Of a stretch of 64,000 nt of DNA, positions 45,062-52,883 are shown piece by piece. The notes beneath the pieces are model-generated. The model was not told the origin of the DNA. It worked only from the letters and a program-made list of their open reading frames with translations, and ran no database searches. The translations under genes were made by a program, and so were the position numbers. The number at the start of each line of letters is the position of its first letter. Within the stretch, counting starts at the first letter, position 1. The stretch spans positions 1 through 64,000 of the forward strand of contig JAEWPC010000071.1 in assembly GCA_023460795.1 (NCBI GenBank), read 5' to 3'. This DNA comes from Bacillota bacterium. Lineage in GTDB: Bacteria; Bacillota; Bacilli; Paenibacillales; Paenibacillaceae.

Positions 45062-45466
45062 TTGATGTTGTCGCCTTGCTTATCGGAAGTCGCAGCACAG
45101 TCCGTCTTTCTGCAACCTAAACCCAAAGAAGACTCTAAAGAACTTCAAATCCAAGATATGCTGCTTCTGTTGCTGCTCCCGCACATAAGCGATGCCATCG
45201 ATCGTTATTACGCCCGATCGTTGAGAGAATTACCGCTCGTATATCCATACTTCGTAGAAATCGTTCGAACGGATAGACTGAACGGATTCCGAGGGTTTAT
45301 GCTGTCGATTACGGTGGAAGTCGTCCCCGTAGTCGGTCCCCATATTCCAGTAGGAAAAGATCGAATAACGTTCGAAGTTTCGGCGGGACCAGCGGTCAAA
45401 GAGACACAGTACATCCATTTGGAGTCGGATGAGCTGCCGCCGCTTTGGCAAGACATCGTGCGGTAA
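45062..45466 (+). CDS. DUF3888 domain protein, start codon uncertain
   Basis: At least 134 residues. The body (LQIQDMLLLLLLPHISDAIDRYYA, YPYFVEIVRT, TVEVVPVVGPHIPVGKDRITFEV) fits DUF3888, a family of small secreted Firmicute proteins of unknown role. The family normally starts with a signal peptide. Here the frame upstream of the first usable start (TTG 45062/ATG 45065) reads CLILFACVLLMLSPCLSEVAAQS, signal-like when split at Met, but has no ATG, GTG or TTG before an in-frame stop at 45014. A TAGGAG with GTG 45034 lies one frame off. The gene may have lost its start by a small indel. Confidence 0.7.
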   Translation: MMLSPCLSEVAAQSVFLQPKPKEDSKELQIQDMLLLLLLPHISDAIDRYYARSLRELPLVYPYFVEIVRTDRLNGFRGFMLSITVEVVPVVGPHIPVGKDRITFEVSAGPAVKETQYIHLESDELPPLWQDIVR

Positions 45467-45562
45467 GCGGCTAACCTGAATATTGAAATCAGAAGATGGA
45501 ACGAAGCCGCTAGTTTCCACTATAATGGATCTATTCCAATAGGCGAGAGGAAACGAGATTAT

Positions 45563-46099
45563 ATGACCCTGTACATGGCATTTTTACGCGGGATTAACGT
45601 TGGCGGCAACCATATCGTGAAGATGGCCGAACTTAAACGAACTTTAGAGGAAGCCGGCATGCAGCGAGTGCAGACGTACATACAAAGCGGCAACATCCTG
45701 TTCGAATCGGACGAAGCGGCATCCGAGCTGGAAGCGCGATTCGAGCCGTTACTGGAATCGACGTTCGGGTTTCCGATGCCGACGATGATTCGAAGCGCGG
45801 AAGAGATGAAGAACATCATGCAGCGTTGTCCTTATTCGTTCGCCGAACTGACGGAAGGCCAGAGCATCCACCTGTCGTTGATGAAGCGGGAACTATCCGA
45901 GGAGGAAATCGCCGCCATACCGGATATCGATACCGGGCGGGACGAGTACATCATCGACGGGCGGGAGATGTATTGGTTTTTCAACCAAAGCATGCTCGAT
46001 TCCAAGCTCCCGCGGAAGTTGCAGAAGATCGGCCCGGCGACGATGCGGAATTGGAAGACGATCGTGAAAATGGACGAGCTCGCGAAAGCGAGGTCTTAG
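45563..46099 (+). CDS. DUF1697 family protein
   Basis: 178 residues, usual length. The opening YMAFLRGINVGGNHIVKMAELKRTLEEAG and QTYIQSGNILFES are the defining blocks of DUF1697, a cytoplasmic alpha/beta family of unknown function. The start ATG follows GAGAGGAAACGAG. Single gene, closed by a bidirectional terminator. Confidence 0.9.
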   Translation: MTLYMAFLRGINVGGNHIVKMAELKRTLEEAGMQRVQTYIQSGNILFESDEAASELEARFEPLLESTFGFPMPTMIRSAEEMKNIMQRCPYSFAELTEGQSIHLSLMKRELSEEEIAAIPDIDTGRDEYIIDGREMYWFFNQSMLDSKLPRKLQKIGPATMRNWKTIVKMDELAKARS

Positions 46100-46103
46100 A
46101 CGA

Positions 46104-46132
46104 ACGGCATAAGGCGATTCGCCTTATGCCGT
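46104..46132. terminator. Bidirectional terminator
   Basis: Perfect 13-bp inverted repeat ACGGCATAAGGCG / CGCCTTATGCCGT with an ATT loop. It overlaps the last codons and stop of the convergent membrane-protein gene. Confidence 0.85.
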
Positions 46133-46756
46133 CTTACGATTGCGGGCATAGTAGTACATGCTCAGCGGCCACCAAGAGAGCGCGAAGATCGGATAGATCG
46201 CCCAAACTTCCTTCGTCGTGAGCGCGTTCAAGGTAATGAAGAAAACGGCGCTCAGCACCGAGCCTAGGACGGAGAAGAGAAACCATTGCCTGACGATGCC
46301 GCAGTAGATGGCGAGCGGCCACCACAGGACGGCGAAAGCCGGGAAGATCGCCCAAGGAAACTCGGGAGAGAGGCTGGCGTTGAGCAACGTGTAGCTGGCT
46401 ATAACGCCGACGCTGCCGATGACGGCCATGGCGAACGTCTTGGCGAATCGTCCCGCGAACATGAGGATCGGCCACCAGACGATGGCGAAAGCCGCGTATA
46501 GGAACCAGGGATGATCCGGAGAGTAGAGCATGTTCTCGGTAAACAGGAACGCGATAATGAGCAGGCTGTCGTACAGCGCGAACTGCTTAACCTTGCCCCT
46601 GGCCGCGAATGCCATCGCTAACGGCCAATGCAAAATGCCGAAAGTCGGATCGATGAACCAGAGGTGGTCCGGAGTCGTCAGCAGGTTCACGATGTATAAG
46701 AATAAGATCGTCATGAGGCTGCCGGTGACGGCGAATGCGAGCTGTTTGCTTTTCAT
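46124..46756 (-). CDS. Membrane protein built of four two-helix repeats
   Basis: 210 residues, eight membrane helices arranged as four tandem repeats of about 50 residues. Each repeat ends in a related motif: WFIDPTFGILHWPL, WFLYAAFAIVWWPI, WAIFPAFAVLWWPL, WAIYPIFALSWWPL. The same unit occurs once in the preceding gene product. The motif recalls 2TM-type domains. AAGGAG precedes the ATG. It is the third gene of the PadR operon. Function unknown; a membrane or envelope stress role is possible by analogy with PadR-linked HAAS proteins. Confidence 0.8.
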   Translation of the reverse strand: MKSKQLAFAVTGSLMTILFLYIVNLLTTPDHLWFIDPTFGILHWPLAMAFAARGKVKQFALYDSLLIIAFLFTENMLYSPDHPWFLYAAFAIVWWPILMFAGRFAKTFAMAVIGSVGVIASYTLLNASLSPEFPWAIFPAFAVLWWPLAIYCGIVRQWFLFSVLGSVLSAVFFITLNALTTKEVWAIYPIFALSWWPLSMYYYARNRKTA

Positions 46757-46769
46757 TGGGATCAGCTCC

Positions 46770-47177
46770 TTATTGCTTATTGGCTAACCATCTGTAGAAC
46801 ATGGTCAGCGGCCACCATAGAACGCCGAAAGTCGGGTACACGAACCAGATCGTGTCTGGCGACGTGTAGAAGTTAATGAAGATCATCAGTCCGATAATCA
46901 GCACGCTGCCCCAGATCGAGAAGCCCAAGTGGATGCCGTAGCGGTTTCTTGCGTTCCGCGCGGCTTGACCGCCGCCCAGCTCTTCCTTGATATCCGCGAT
47001 ATCCCCGAAGTCGACGATCGCCTTATTGATCGCGTCCTCCTCGGCTTTGCCTTTGCGAATCAAGTCTTGGACTTTCTCCTCCAGGTTCTGGACGATCTCC
47101 TCCTTCATGGCCTCTTTCGCTTCGCTATCCGGTATATCCTTAAACCATTCTTCTACGTGCGATCTGATTTTTCTCAC
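46770..47177 (-). CDS. HAAS/DUF1700-like protein with one two-helix repeat
   Basis: 135 residues. The cytoplasmic helical domain at about 1-75 (VEEWFKDIPDSEAKEAMKEEIVQNLEEKV, AINKAIVDFGD) is of the HAAS/DUF1700 signalling type that commonly follows PadR genes. Two membrane helices follow, ending in WFVYPTFGVLWWPLTM, the repeat unit of the next gene. GTG 47177 is chosen because GGAGGG lies 6 bp upstream and the codon overlaps the PadR stop; the frame is open to 47225 inside padR. Confidence 0.82.
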   Translation of the reverse strand: MRKIRSHVEEWFKDIPDSEAKEAMKEEIVQNLEEKVQDLIRKGKAEEDAINKAIVDFGDIADIKEELGGGQAARNARNRYGIHLGFSIWGSVLIIGLMIFINFYTSPDTIWFVYPTFGVLWWPLTMFYRWLANKQ

Positions 47178-47503
47178 GTTAATCCCTCCATGAATATGTT
47201 CATAATGTCTTTGATTTCGTTCCATTCATCGATCGTTTCCCTCAAGTACGCGCGGCCTAGCTTCGTGATCTTGTAATAACGCCGTTGTCCGCCATGAGAG
47301 ACGTCTCCGAGGTAAGATTCGATCAGCTCCTTGCGTTCGAGCCGTTGGAAGACGGCATAGAGCGTCGCTTCTTTGATCTGGAACCGCTCGTTCGTCCGTG
47401 CCGCGATTTCTTTGGAGATCTCGTAACCGTAACGATCTTCCTCATAGATGAGGCGCAATATAATGGCGTCGAGATGTCCGCGTATAGCATCGCTTCTAAT
47501 CAT
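47174..47503 (-). CDS. PadR-family transcriptional regulator
   Basis: 109 residues, the short PadR class. Winged helix: LDAIILRLIYEEDRYGYEISKEIAART, then FQIKEATLYAVFQRLERKELIESY and the wing GGQRRYYKITKLGRAYL. AGGAGG lies 7 bp before the ATG. It overlaps the HAAS gene (GTGA), so it probably senses and controls this three-gene operon. Such regulators usually repress their own promoter, which lies at 47633-47605. Confidence 0.92.
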   Translation of the reverse strand: MIRSDAIRGHLDAIILRLIYEEDRYGYEISKEIAARTNERFQIKEATLYAVFQRLERKELIESYLGDVSHGGQRRYYKITKLGRAYLRETIDEWNEIKDIMNIFMEGLT

Positions 47504-47538
47504 GCGTTGTCCTCCTGTGCCAGATTCGATAATCGCTA

Positions 47539-47598
47539 AGTACTCTGTCTGGAAGTGTTCTGTCTGTTAGTGTTCTATCACATAGAGTTCTATCTGAT
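47539..47598. repeat. Four tandem 15-bp repeats in the padR leader
   Basis: Four consecutive 15-mers starting at 47539, 47554, 47569 and 47584 follow the pattern AGTGTTCTRTCTGWT, each with a few changes. They lie between the padR promoter and its start codon, so they would be transcribed as a leader. Confidence 0.65.
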
Positions 47599-47604
47599 GG
47601 AGTA

Positions 47605-47633
47605 AATTTAACATACATTACTCTGCGTGTCAA
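47605..47633 (-). promoter_or_regulatory. padR operon promoter
   Basis: On the minus strand: TTGACA (47633-47628), 17-bp spacer, TAAATT (47610-47605). An AGTAA/TTACT dyad (47601-47605 and 47618-47622) overlaps the -10 and could be a PadR operator. Confidence 0.65.
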
Positions 47634-47736
47634 AGTAATAATTTCAAAGTTGCTTGCGTAGGCGCGGCGAGGTATCTTGGAGTTATGATCGAAAAGGGAG
47701 AAGAATAGGTACAACCATCGACTGGAGGCTACAACC

Positions 47737-48972
47737 TTGATCAAATCTTTCGAAGAACGATTGAAACAATACGCGTCGCTGGCCGTAGAAGTCGGCGTGA
47801 ACGTGCAGCCGGGACAGGCGCTGTACGTCATGGCTCCGATCTCCGCAGCAAGCTTCGTTCGCATCGTGGCAAGACGCGCTTACGAAGTCGGCGCGAGACA
47901 CGTGCACGTCGACTGGAGCGACGAGACGATCACGCGGACGCGCTTCGAGCTCGCTCCGGAGGAAGCGCTGTCGGAGTATCCGATGTGGCATGCGAAGGGA
48001 AGAGAAGAGATGGCGGCCGGAGGGGCGGCATTCCTATGGGTCGTCGCGGAAGATCCGGACTTGCTGAAGGGCATCGACCCCGCGCGCATCGCCGCGTTCT
48101 CGAAAGCCGCGTCGGCAGCGCTGCAGCCTTTCCGTCACTATCAGATGAACAATAAGATCGCTTGGTCCATCGTCGCCGTGCCTTCTCCGGCTTGGGCGAA
48201 CAAAGTGTTTCCCGATATGGCGGAGACGGATAGGGTGACCGCGTTATGGAACGCGATATTCTCGGCGACCCGCGTCGACGTTCCCGAGCCGGTGACTACC
48301 TGGAGAGAGCATGCGCGATCTCTGGAGTCGCATGCATCCGAACTGAACCGGCGGAAGTTCAAGGCGCTCCGTTACCGCGGTCCCGGAACCGATCTTACGA
48401 TCGGATTGCCGGAAGGGCACCTGTGGGTGTGCGCCGGCTCGAATAACGAACAAGGAACGTCGTTCATTCCGAATATGCCGACGGAAGAAGTGTTCACCGC
48501 GCCGCTTAAGGGGAGCGTGAACGGGACCGTCGCCAGCAGCAAGCCGCTCAGCTACGGCGGCAATCTGATCGAAGACTTCTCGCTCACGTTCCGAGACGGC
48601 CGGATCGTAGAATATACCGCCGGCAAATCCTTCGACACGCTCAAGCAGTTGATCGAGACCGACGAAGGCTCGCATTACTTGGGCGAAGTGGCGCTCGTTC
48701 CGCACCGCTCGCCGATATCGGATACGAACTTGATTTTCTATAACACGCTGTTCGACGAGAACGCGGCCTGCCATCTCGCCATCGGCTTCGCGTTGCCGTT
48801 CTGTCTGGAAGGCGGAACGGCAATGAACAAGGAACAGCTGCGGGAGCGCGGGTTGAACGACAGCTTGACTCACGTAGACTTCATGATCGGTAACGCCGAA
48901 CTGGATATCGAAGGGATCGATGCGGACGGCAACGCCATACCGGTATTCCGCAAAGGCAACTGGGCGATCTAA
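47737..48972 (+). CDS. Aminopeptidase, M29 family (AmpS/PepS)
   Basis: 411 residues, usual length for the metal-dependent thermophilic-type aminopeptidases; cytoplasmic, trims peptides from the N-terminus. The expected two-metal ligands can be placed: Glu in NMPTEEVFTAP, Glu and His in LGEVALVPHRSP, His in ENAACHLAIG, and His/Asp in THVDFMIG. TTG start 47737 with TGGAGG upstream. Single gene with its own terminator. Confidence 0.92.
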   Translation: MIKSFEERLKQYASLAVEVGVNVQPGQALYVMAPISAASFVRIVARRAYEVGARHVHVDWSDETITRTRFELAPEEALSEYPMWHAKGREEMAAGGAAFLWVVAEDPDLLKGIDPARIAAFSKAASAALQPFRHYQMNNKIAWSIVAVPSPAWANKVFPDMAETDRVTALWNAIFSATRVDVPEPVTTWREHARSLESHASELNRRKFKALRYRGPGTDLTIGLPEGHLWVCAGSNNEQGTSFIPNMPTEEVFTAPLKGSVNGTVASSKPLSYGGNLIEDFSLTFRDGRIVEYTAGKSFDTLKQLIETDEGSHYLGEVALVPHRSPISDTNLIFYNTLFDENAACHLAIGFALPFCLEGGTAMNKEQLRERGLNDSLTHVDFMIGNAELDIEGIDADGNAIPVFRKGNWAI

Positions 48973-48985
48973 TCCCTATATGAAT

Positions 48986-49016
48986 AATGGAGCTGCCCCT
49001 AACGGGCGGCTCCATT
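48986..49016. terminator. Bidirectional terminator
   Basis: AATGGAGC...GCCC (48986-48999) pairs with GGGC...GCTCCATT (49004-49016); short CTAAC loop. Between convergent genes. Confidence 0.8.
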
Positions 49017-49024
49017 GCGTTGTG

Positions 49025-49444
49025 TCATGATTCGGCGATATGATTGAACATCCAGTTGATGCCGAATTTATCCGTCAGCATGCCGTAATATTGGCTCCAG
49101 AACGTCTCCTGCAGCTCCATCGTTACGTTGCCGCCGTTCTTCAGCTTGCCGAACAACTCGGTCATTCTGTCCTTGCTGTCGCTGTTAAAGACTAAGCTTA
49201 CATTATTGCCCACCGTGAAGGGCGTACCAGGGAACGTATCCGAGAACATCACGCTGCTGCCATCGATCATAAGCCTCGCATGCATAATCTGATCTTTCGC
49301 CTCGTCGGGGAGCGGAAAATCAGGATTCGGCGGCGCTTCCGCGAAGGTCATCATTTGCGCGGGCTCGGAACCGAACACGTCGGTATAGAATCGGATCGCC
49401 TCGCGCGCGTTGCCTTGAAAATTCAAATACACGTCCAATGCCAT
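49025..49444 (-). CDS. VOC-superfamily protein (PhnB/glyoxalase-like)
   Basis: 139 residues. One vicinal oxygen chelate domain of the PhnB/YjdN type: LDVYLNFQGNAREAIRFYTDVFG, DQIMHARLMIDGSSVMFSD, and WSQYYGMLTDKFGINWMFN at the end. ATG 49444 is 8 bp after GGAGG; an ATG further upstream in frame (49459) lies before that site. The PhnB-like group is of unsettled function; some members are antibiotic-resistance or demethylubiquinone-type enzymes by fold only. Confidence 0.88.
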   Translation of the reverse strand: MALDVYLNFQGNAREAIRFYTDVFGSEPAQMMTFAEAPPNPDFPLPDEAKDQIMHARLMIDGSSVMFSDTFPGTPFTVGNNVSLVFNSDSKDRMTELFGKLKNGGNVTMELQETFWSQYYGMLTDKFGINWMFNHIAES

Positions 49445-49527
49445 GAATTCAGCCTCCATTACGGTAGATTTGTATTCGCATGGATATTGTACCGTAATGT
49501 GGAGAATTTATGAAACTGCGCTGAACC

Positions 49528-49565
49528 TTGACAATAGAATCAGTAATTTAGTAAATTAGTAAATA
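49528..49565 (+). promoter_or_regulatory. Promoter for the DUF6530 operon with 8-bp tandem repeats
   Basis: TTGACA (49528-49533), 18-bp spacer, TAAATT (49552-49557). Three consecutive 8-mers AGTAATTT, AGTAAATT, AGTAAATA (49542-49565) overlap the spacer and -10. Confidence 0.55.
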
Positions 49566-49583
49566 TGAAAAGGAGATGACGTC

Positions 49584-50063
49584 GTGAAAATTCCAACTTC
49601 GTTAAAACATAAACCGGTTATCGTATCCGAGAATTACGCGAGCGTAGACGGAAGATACGCAGGTCAGACGGACACGCAGGGACTCTCGCTAGGCCTGGCG
49701 CAATGGAACGATCGGGGCAAAGTCGACGTCTCGGCCAAAGTGTGGCGGCATACCGGCGACAAGTGGTCCCGCCAATCCGAGGAGCTGCCGCTTCATCGGG
49801 TGCTCGACCTCGCCATTTTGGTATCCCGTTCGTTATCGTATTTTCGCGAAGCGTATCGATATCCGGATCTGTACGACCCGGAGAATCCCGTTATCGACAG
49901 GATCGGATTGCAAGGCGACGCGATGACGGTGGAAGTGTGTACCGATAACGAGAAGATCAAAGAGGATATTAAGCTGTTCAACCAAGCGCTAAGCAACGAC
50001 GCGGAATTGATCGGAGAACGTTTGCGCATGCTGTCCGACATCCTAAAGGAAATGGGTTATTGA
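49584..50063 (+). CDS. DUF6530-like protein
   Basis: 159 residues, no membrane segment or signal. The opening KIPTSLKHKPVIVSENYASVDGRYAG and the block LGLAQWNDRGKVDVSAKVWRHTG recall DUF6530, a family of unknown function found in Firmicutes; I place it from memory of the pattern. AAAGGAG precedes the GTG... the coding start is ATG at 49584 in a GTCGTGAAA context read as GTG. One base separates it from the GIY-YIG gene, so the two are an operon and may act together. Confidence 0.75.
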   Translation: MKIPTSLKHKPVIVSENYASVDGRYAGQTDTQGLSLGLAQWNDRGKVDVSAKVWRHTGDKWSRQSEELPLHRVLDLAILVSRSLSYFREAYRYPDLYDPENPVIDRIGLQGDAMTVEVCTDNEKIKEDIKLFNQALSNDAELIGERLRMLSDILKEMGY

Positions 50064-50064
50064 C

Positions 50065-50454
50065 ATGACGCTGGACAAACAACAGAAGAAAGAGCTGGCC
50101 ACGGCGTATAAGCAGTCTTTTCGCCCGATGGGCGTCTATCAAATTCGCAATACCGAGAACGGCAAAATACTGGTCGGAGGCTCGATGGATCTTGACGGCA
50201 TGAACAACCGTCTGGCCTTCTCTAAGCAAATGAACGCGAATACGTTCATGGAGCTGAAGGACGATTGGAACCGATACGGCGGCATAGCTTTCGTATTCGA
50301 GGTGCTCGACCGGATCAAGCCGCGAGAGGAGCAAATGAACGATCCTTCCGAACTGGAGGCGTATAAGGAAGAAGTCGAGACGCTGCTCGAATTGTGGCTC
50401 GAGAAGCTTCAACCTTACGGGGAGAAAGGGTACAACAAACCCAAAAGAAAATAA
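50065..50454 (+). CDS. GIY-YIG nuclease family protein
   Basis: 129 residues. A GIY-YIG-like fold is suggested by GVYQIRNTENGKILVGGS near residues 23-40, where the usual GIY/YIG become GVY/LVG. A helical remainder follows with a conserved-looking Glu in LELWLEKLQPYGEKGYN. The changed core and small size match a Firmicute subgroup that may not be an active nuclease. It begins 1 bp after the DUF6530 gene. Confidence 0.75.
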   Translation: MTLDKQQKKELATAYKQSFRPMGVYQIRNTENGKILVGGSMDLDGMNNRLAFSKQMNANTFMELKDDWNRYGGIAFVFEVLDRIKPREEQMNDPSELEAYKEEVETLLELWLEKLQPYGEKGYNKPKRK

Positions 50455-50490
50455 AGGCCATTCAAGATAGCGTAGGGAGATCACACGACC

Positions 50491-51105
50491 ATGCATTTGC
50501 CAGTCATCATGAACGCCTTTATCCTGGCCATCGGACTTATCTTGCCGCTAGGCGTGCAGAACTTGTTCGTATTCAATCAGGGAGCGATACACGGTCGATA
50601 CTCGAAGGCGCTTCCCGTAATCATTACCGCTTCGGCGTGCGACACCTTGCTCATCCTGTTCGCCGTAGGAGGCGTATCCGCGGTCGCGCTTAGTCTCCCC
50701 GCAGTGAAGACGACGTTAATCGGGCTTGGCACGCTGTTCCTGCTCTATATGGGCTGGATGACGTGGCGAAGCAAACCTAAGTCGGCCGGAGCGTCGGCCG
50801 AGCTTGTAACGCCGCGACGGCAAATCGCGTTCGCGTTGTCCGTCTCGCTCCTGAACCCCCACGCGATCTTGGATACGGTAGGGGTGATCGGAACGAGCTC
50901 CTTGCAGTATGGCGGCACCGACAGAACGATCTTCGCCTTGACCTGCATCGTCGTCTCATGGGTTTGGTTCGCCGCGCTTGCCTACGCGGGAAGAGTCGTC
51001 GGCAGCATCGACCGTTCGGGCAAGTTCATGTTGCTGCTCAACCGAATATCCGCGATATTCATGTGGGGAACCGCTATCTATTTAGGAAGCTCGATATGGA
51101 AATAA
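50491..51105 (+). CDS. LysE/ArgO-family amino acid exporter
   Basis: 204 residues with six membrane helices, the usual size for LysE exporters of basic amino acids. Typical opening AFILAIGLILPLGVQNLFVFNQG and central SVSLLNPHAILDTVGVIG block. It follows the GIY-YIG gene by 36 bp with AGGGAG upstream and ends in a strong terminator. Lysine or arginine is the family substrate, not shown here. Confidence 0.9.
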   Translation: MHLPVIMNAFILAIGLILPLGVQNLFVFNQGAIHGRYSKALPVIITASACDTLLILFAVGGVSAVALSLPAVKTTLIGLGTLFLLYMGWMTWRSKPKSAGASAELVTPRRQIAFALSVSLLNPHAILDTVGVIGTSSLQYGGTDRTIFALTCIVVSWVWFAALAYAGRVVGSIDRSGKFMLLLNRISAIFMWGTAIYLGSSIWK

Positions 51106-51106
51106 G

Positions 51107-51136
51107 ACAACGCCAACCCGGCCGGGTTGGCGTTGT
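51107..51136. terminator. Bidirectional terminator
   Basis: Perfect 13-bp inverted repeat ACAACGCCAACCC / GGGTTGGCGTTGT with a GGCC loop, between convergent genes. Confidence 0.85.
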
Positions 51137-51163
51137 TCGTACGTAACCTCCGAACGCGATTCG

Positions 51164-52585
51164 TTACCGACGTTCGCGTTCATGCGCGTGCTCCATAGAT
51201 AACAACGTCTCGGCGAGAAACGTTTTGGCTTTCTTCAAGTTCCGGTAGTAAGTCGCCATCGAATAGCCGAATCGTTCCGCGGTTTTTGCATGGGAGCGCG
51301 TACCTGCCATATAGGCTTGCTCCAGCAGTTGGCTTAACGCGAAGTGTCTATCGGAACGGTCGCTCATCTCGCGAATCGCCTGCCGAAGGACGGCGCGGAA
51401 CGGACTGGCCGAGTCTTTGGATGACGGAGTCTTGGCCATCAGCCGAGGGAACATCGACGTGAAATCTGCAAGCGGCTCGCTCCGGTTCGCCAGATCGGCG
51501 TAACGAAGCAGCAGTACGCCGACGACATCGACGAGCCGCCGCGTCGCGATCGGCGACTTGGACGGCAGCGCTACGGCGGACTTCTCGGCATGCGATCGCT
51601 CGGATAAGCGGTCCGTCATCATGCGGAAGGCATGCGGTTTCCGGCGCCCGAAATCGATGGCGATCCACGTTCTGTACGGCTCGTTTAACGTCCAACCGTT
51701 ATCGGTCCGATCGATGAGAGGCAAGCGGACGAACGCGTTGAAATCGAATGCGGTTAGCTCCTCTTCCGCGAGCGCGGACAAGCTCTCTTGGTTGAATTCC
51801 GGCAGCAAGGAGGAAGCTTCGATCATGACATACAGATGAGGTTGATCGATATGCCTGAGCAGACGCTCAACAAGATCGCTGCATAGCGAGAGCAAGTCCT
51901 GTTGATCGTATCCGCGGCGGATGCGCTCGATCGCCAGCTCCAACGCCATCGGGACGCCGCCGGCAAACCGCGAGATCGCGTCCAGCAGGCGCCTGTCGTG
52001 AATGTTATGGCTCCTGATATAAGCAGCCTGCTCCTCGTAGGAGAGGGGTGACAGGCGAACGTGTTGCTGCAGGCGGTGCCACGCGCCGGGGGACGATGGA
52101 TGAGCAGCGGTCGTACCGGCCGTGACGACGGCAATCTTGCTATCGAGCAAGAGGAACCAGCTTCGGAGCTCGCGTGCCAGCGGCTCGTCCTCCTCGACGG
52201 CGTCAAGCAGCAGAACGACCGAACGTTTGCCCGTATTCCCGATCCGATTGATCTTGTCGGCCAACCTATCGCCCGCGGATTTACCCTGCGCGTCCCGGAC
52301 GTTAATGAATCCGTTGCGGGACAGCGTTACGCCGAGCTCGATGAACAGCTCATCCGCCGAGCCGAATCCGGAGCAATCGGCATATAAGCATAGCATCTCC
52401 GCGTCTTGGGCCGCTTCGAAGCGCTTCAGTAACGCGGTTTTGCCGATTCCGCTTGGTCCGTGCAGACGTATAATCGTCCAATCCGGCCTATTCGAGGATA
52501 GGATCGATTTTAGAGCCAGTAATTCATCGGTTCTTCCGACGAAGCGGCCGATTTCGGTGATTCTGAGTAGTTCTTCGACTAACAT
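51164..52585 (-). CDS. AAA/STAND-type ATPase with C-terminal helix-turn-helix
   Basis: 473 residues. ATG 52585 follows GAGGAG by 7 bp; the open frame continues to 52996 but crosses the intergenic region and the speD start. N-terminal ATPase: FVGRTDEL entry motif, Walker A GPSGIGKTALL near residue 40, Walker B-like VVLLLDAVEED. A helical middle region follows. The last ~50 residues (KTAERFGYSMATYYRNLKKAKTFLAETLL) look like a DNA-binding helix-turn-helix. This suggests a signal-dependent regulator with the ATPase as switch. It is divergent from speD and may control it or itself. Ligand unknown. Confidence 0.75.
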   Translation of the reverse strand: MLVEELLRITEIGRFVGRTDELLALKSILSSNRPDWTIIRLHGPSGIGKTALLKRFEAAQDAEMLCLYADCSGFGSADELFIELGVTLSRNGFINVRDAQGKSAGDRLADKINRIGNTGKRSVVLLLDAVEEDEPLARELRSWFLLLDSKIAVVTAGTTAAHPSSPGAWHRLQQHVRLSPLSYEEQAAYIRSHNIHDRRLLDAISRFAGGVPMALELAIERIRRGYDQQDLLSLCSDLVERLLRHIDQPHLYVMIEASSLLPEFNQESLSALAEEELTAFDFNAFVRLPLIDRTDNGWTLNEPYRTWIAIDFGRRKPHAFRMMTDRLSERSHAEKSAVALPSKSPIATRRLVDVVGVLLLRYADLANRSEPLADFTSMFPRLMAKTPSSKDSASPFRAVLRQAIREMSDRSDRHFALSQLLEQAYMAGTRSHAKTAERFGYSMATYYRNLKKAKTFLAETLLSMEHAHERERR

Positions 52586-52732
52586 GCCTAATCTCCTCGC
52601 ACGTGTGAAATAAGCTCCTACCCCATTCGATAGGCGTCCTGCGATTCCTCTTCGTCTCGTCGCTTCCGTTAAAAAATGATACTTAAGTTCGAATGCGGAT
52701 CCGGTTTCGTCATGTTCGGGAGCTGACATCTT

Positions 52733-52780
52733 GTCATGGTCACGCGTAATGTCACCTCGCTTGTCACGGGAACAGTCATG
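52733..52780. repeat. GTCAY motifs phased at 12 bp in the speD/ATPase divergent region
   Basis: GTCATG at 52733, GTCACG at 52739, GTCACC at 52751, GTCACG at 52763 and GTCATG at 52775, i.e. steps of 6, 12, 12 and 12 bp. They lie in the 298-bp gap between the ATPase regulator and speD. No gene is seen in that gap. Confidence 0.55.
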
Positions 52781-52883
52781 CGAACGGCTGGGAATTACGA
52801 CATAAATCCGCCCGATTGATCGCATCCTAGCGGAAGAGCATAAGCAAGAACGCAAAGCGGGGAACGTTGGGAGGAGCACGCGG

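Noticed and set aside
45034..45120. Short frame from GTG 45034 as a separate gene
   Set aside because: Only 28 codons, no hydrophobic or conserved pattern; better explained as the displaced start of the DUF3888 gene.
50065..50454. Homing endonuclease or mobile element reading of the GIY-YIG gene
   Set aside because: It lies in an ordinary operon, lacks intron or intein context and has a changed core motif.
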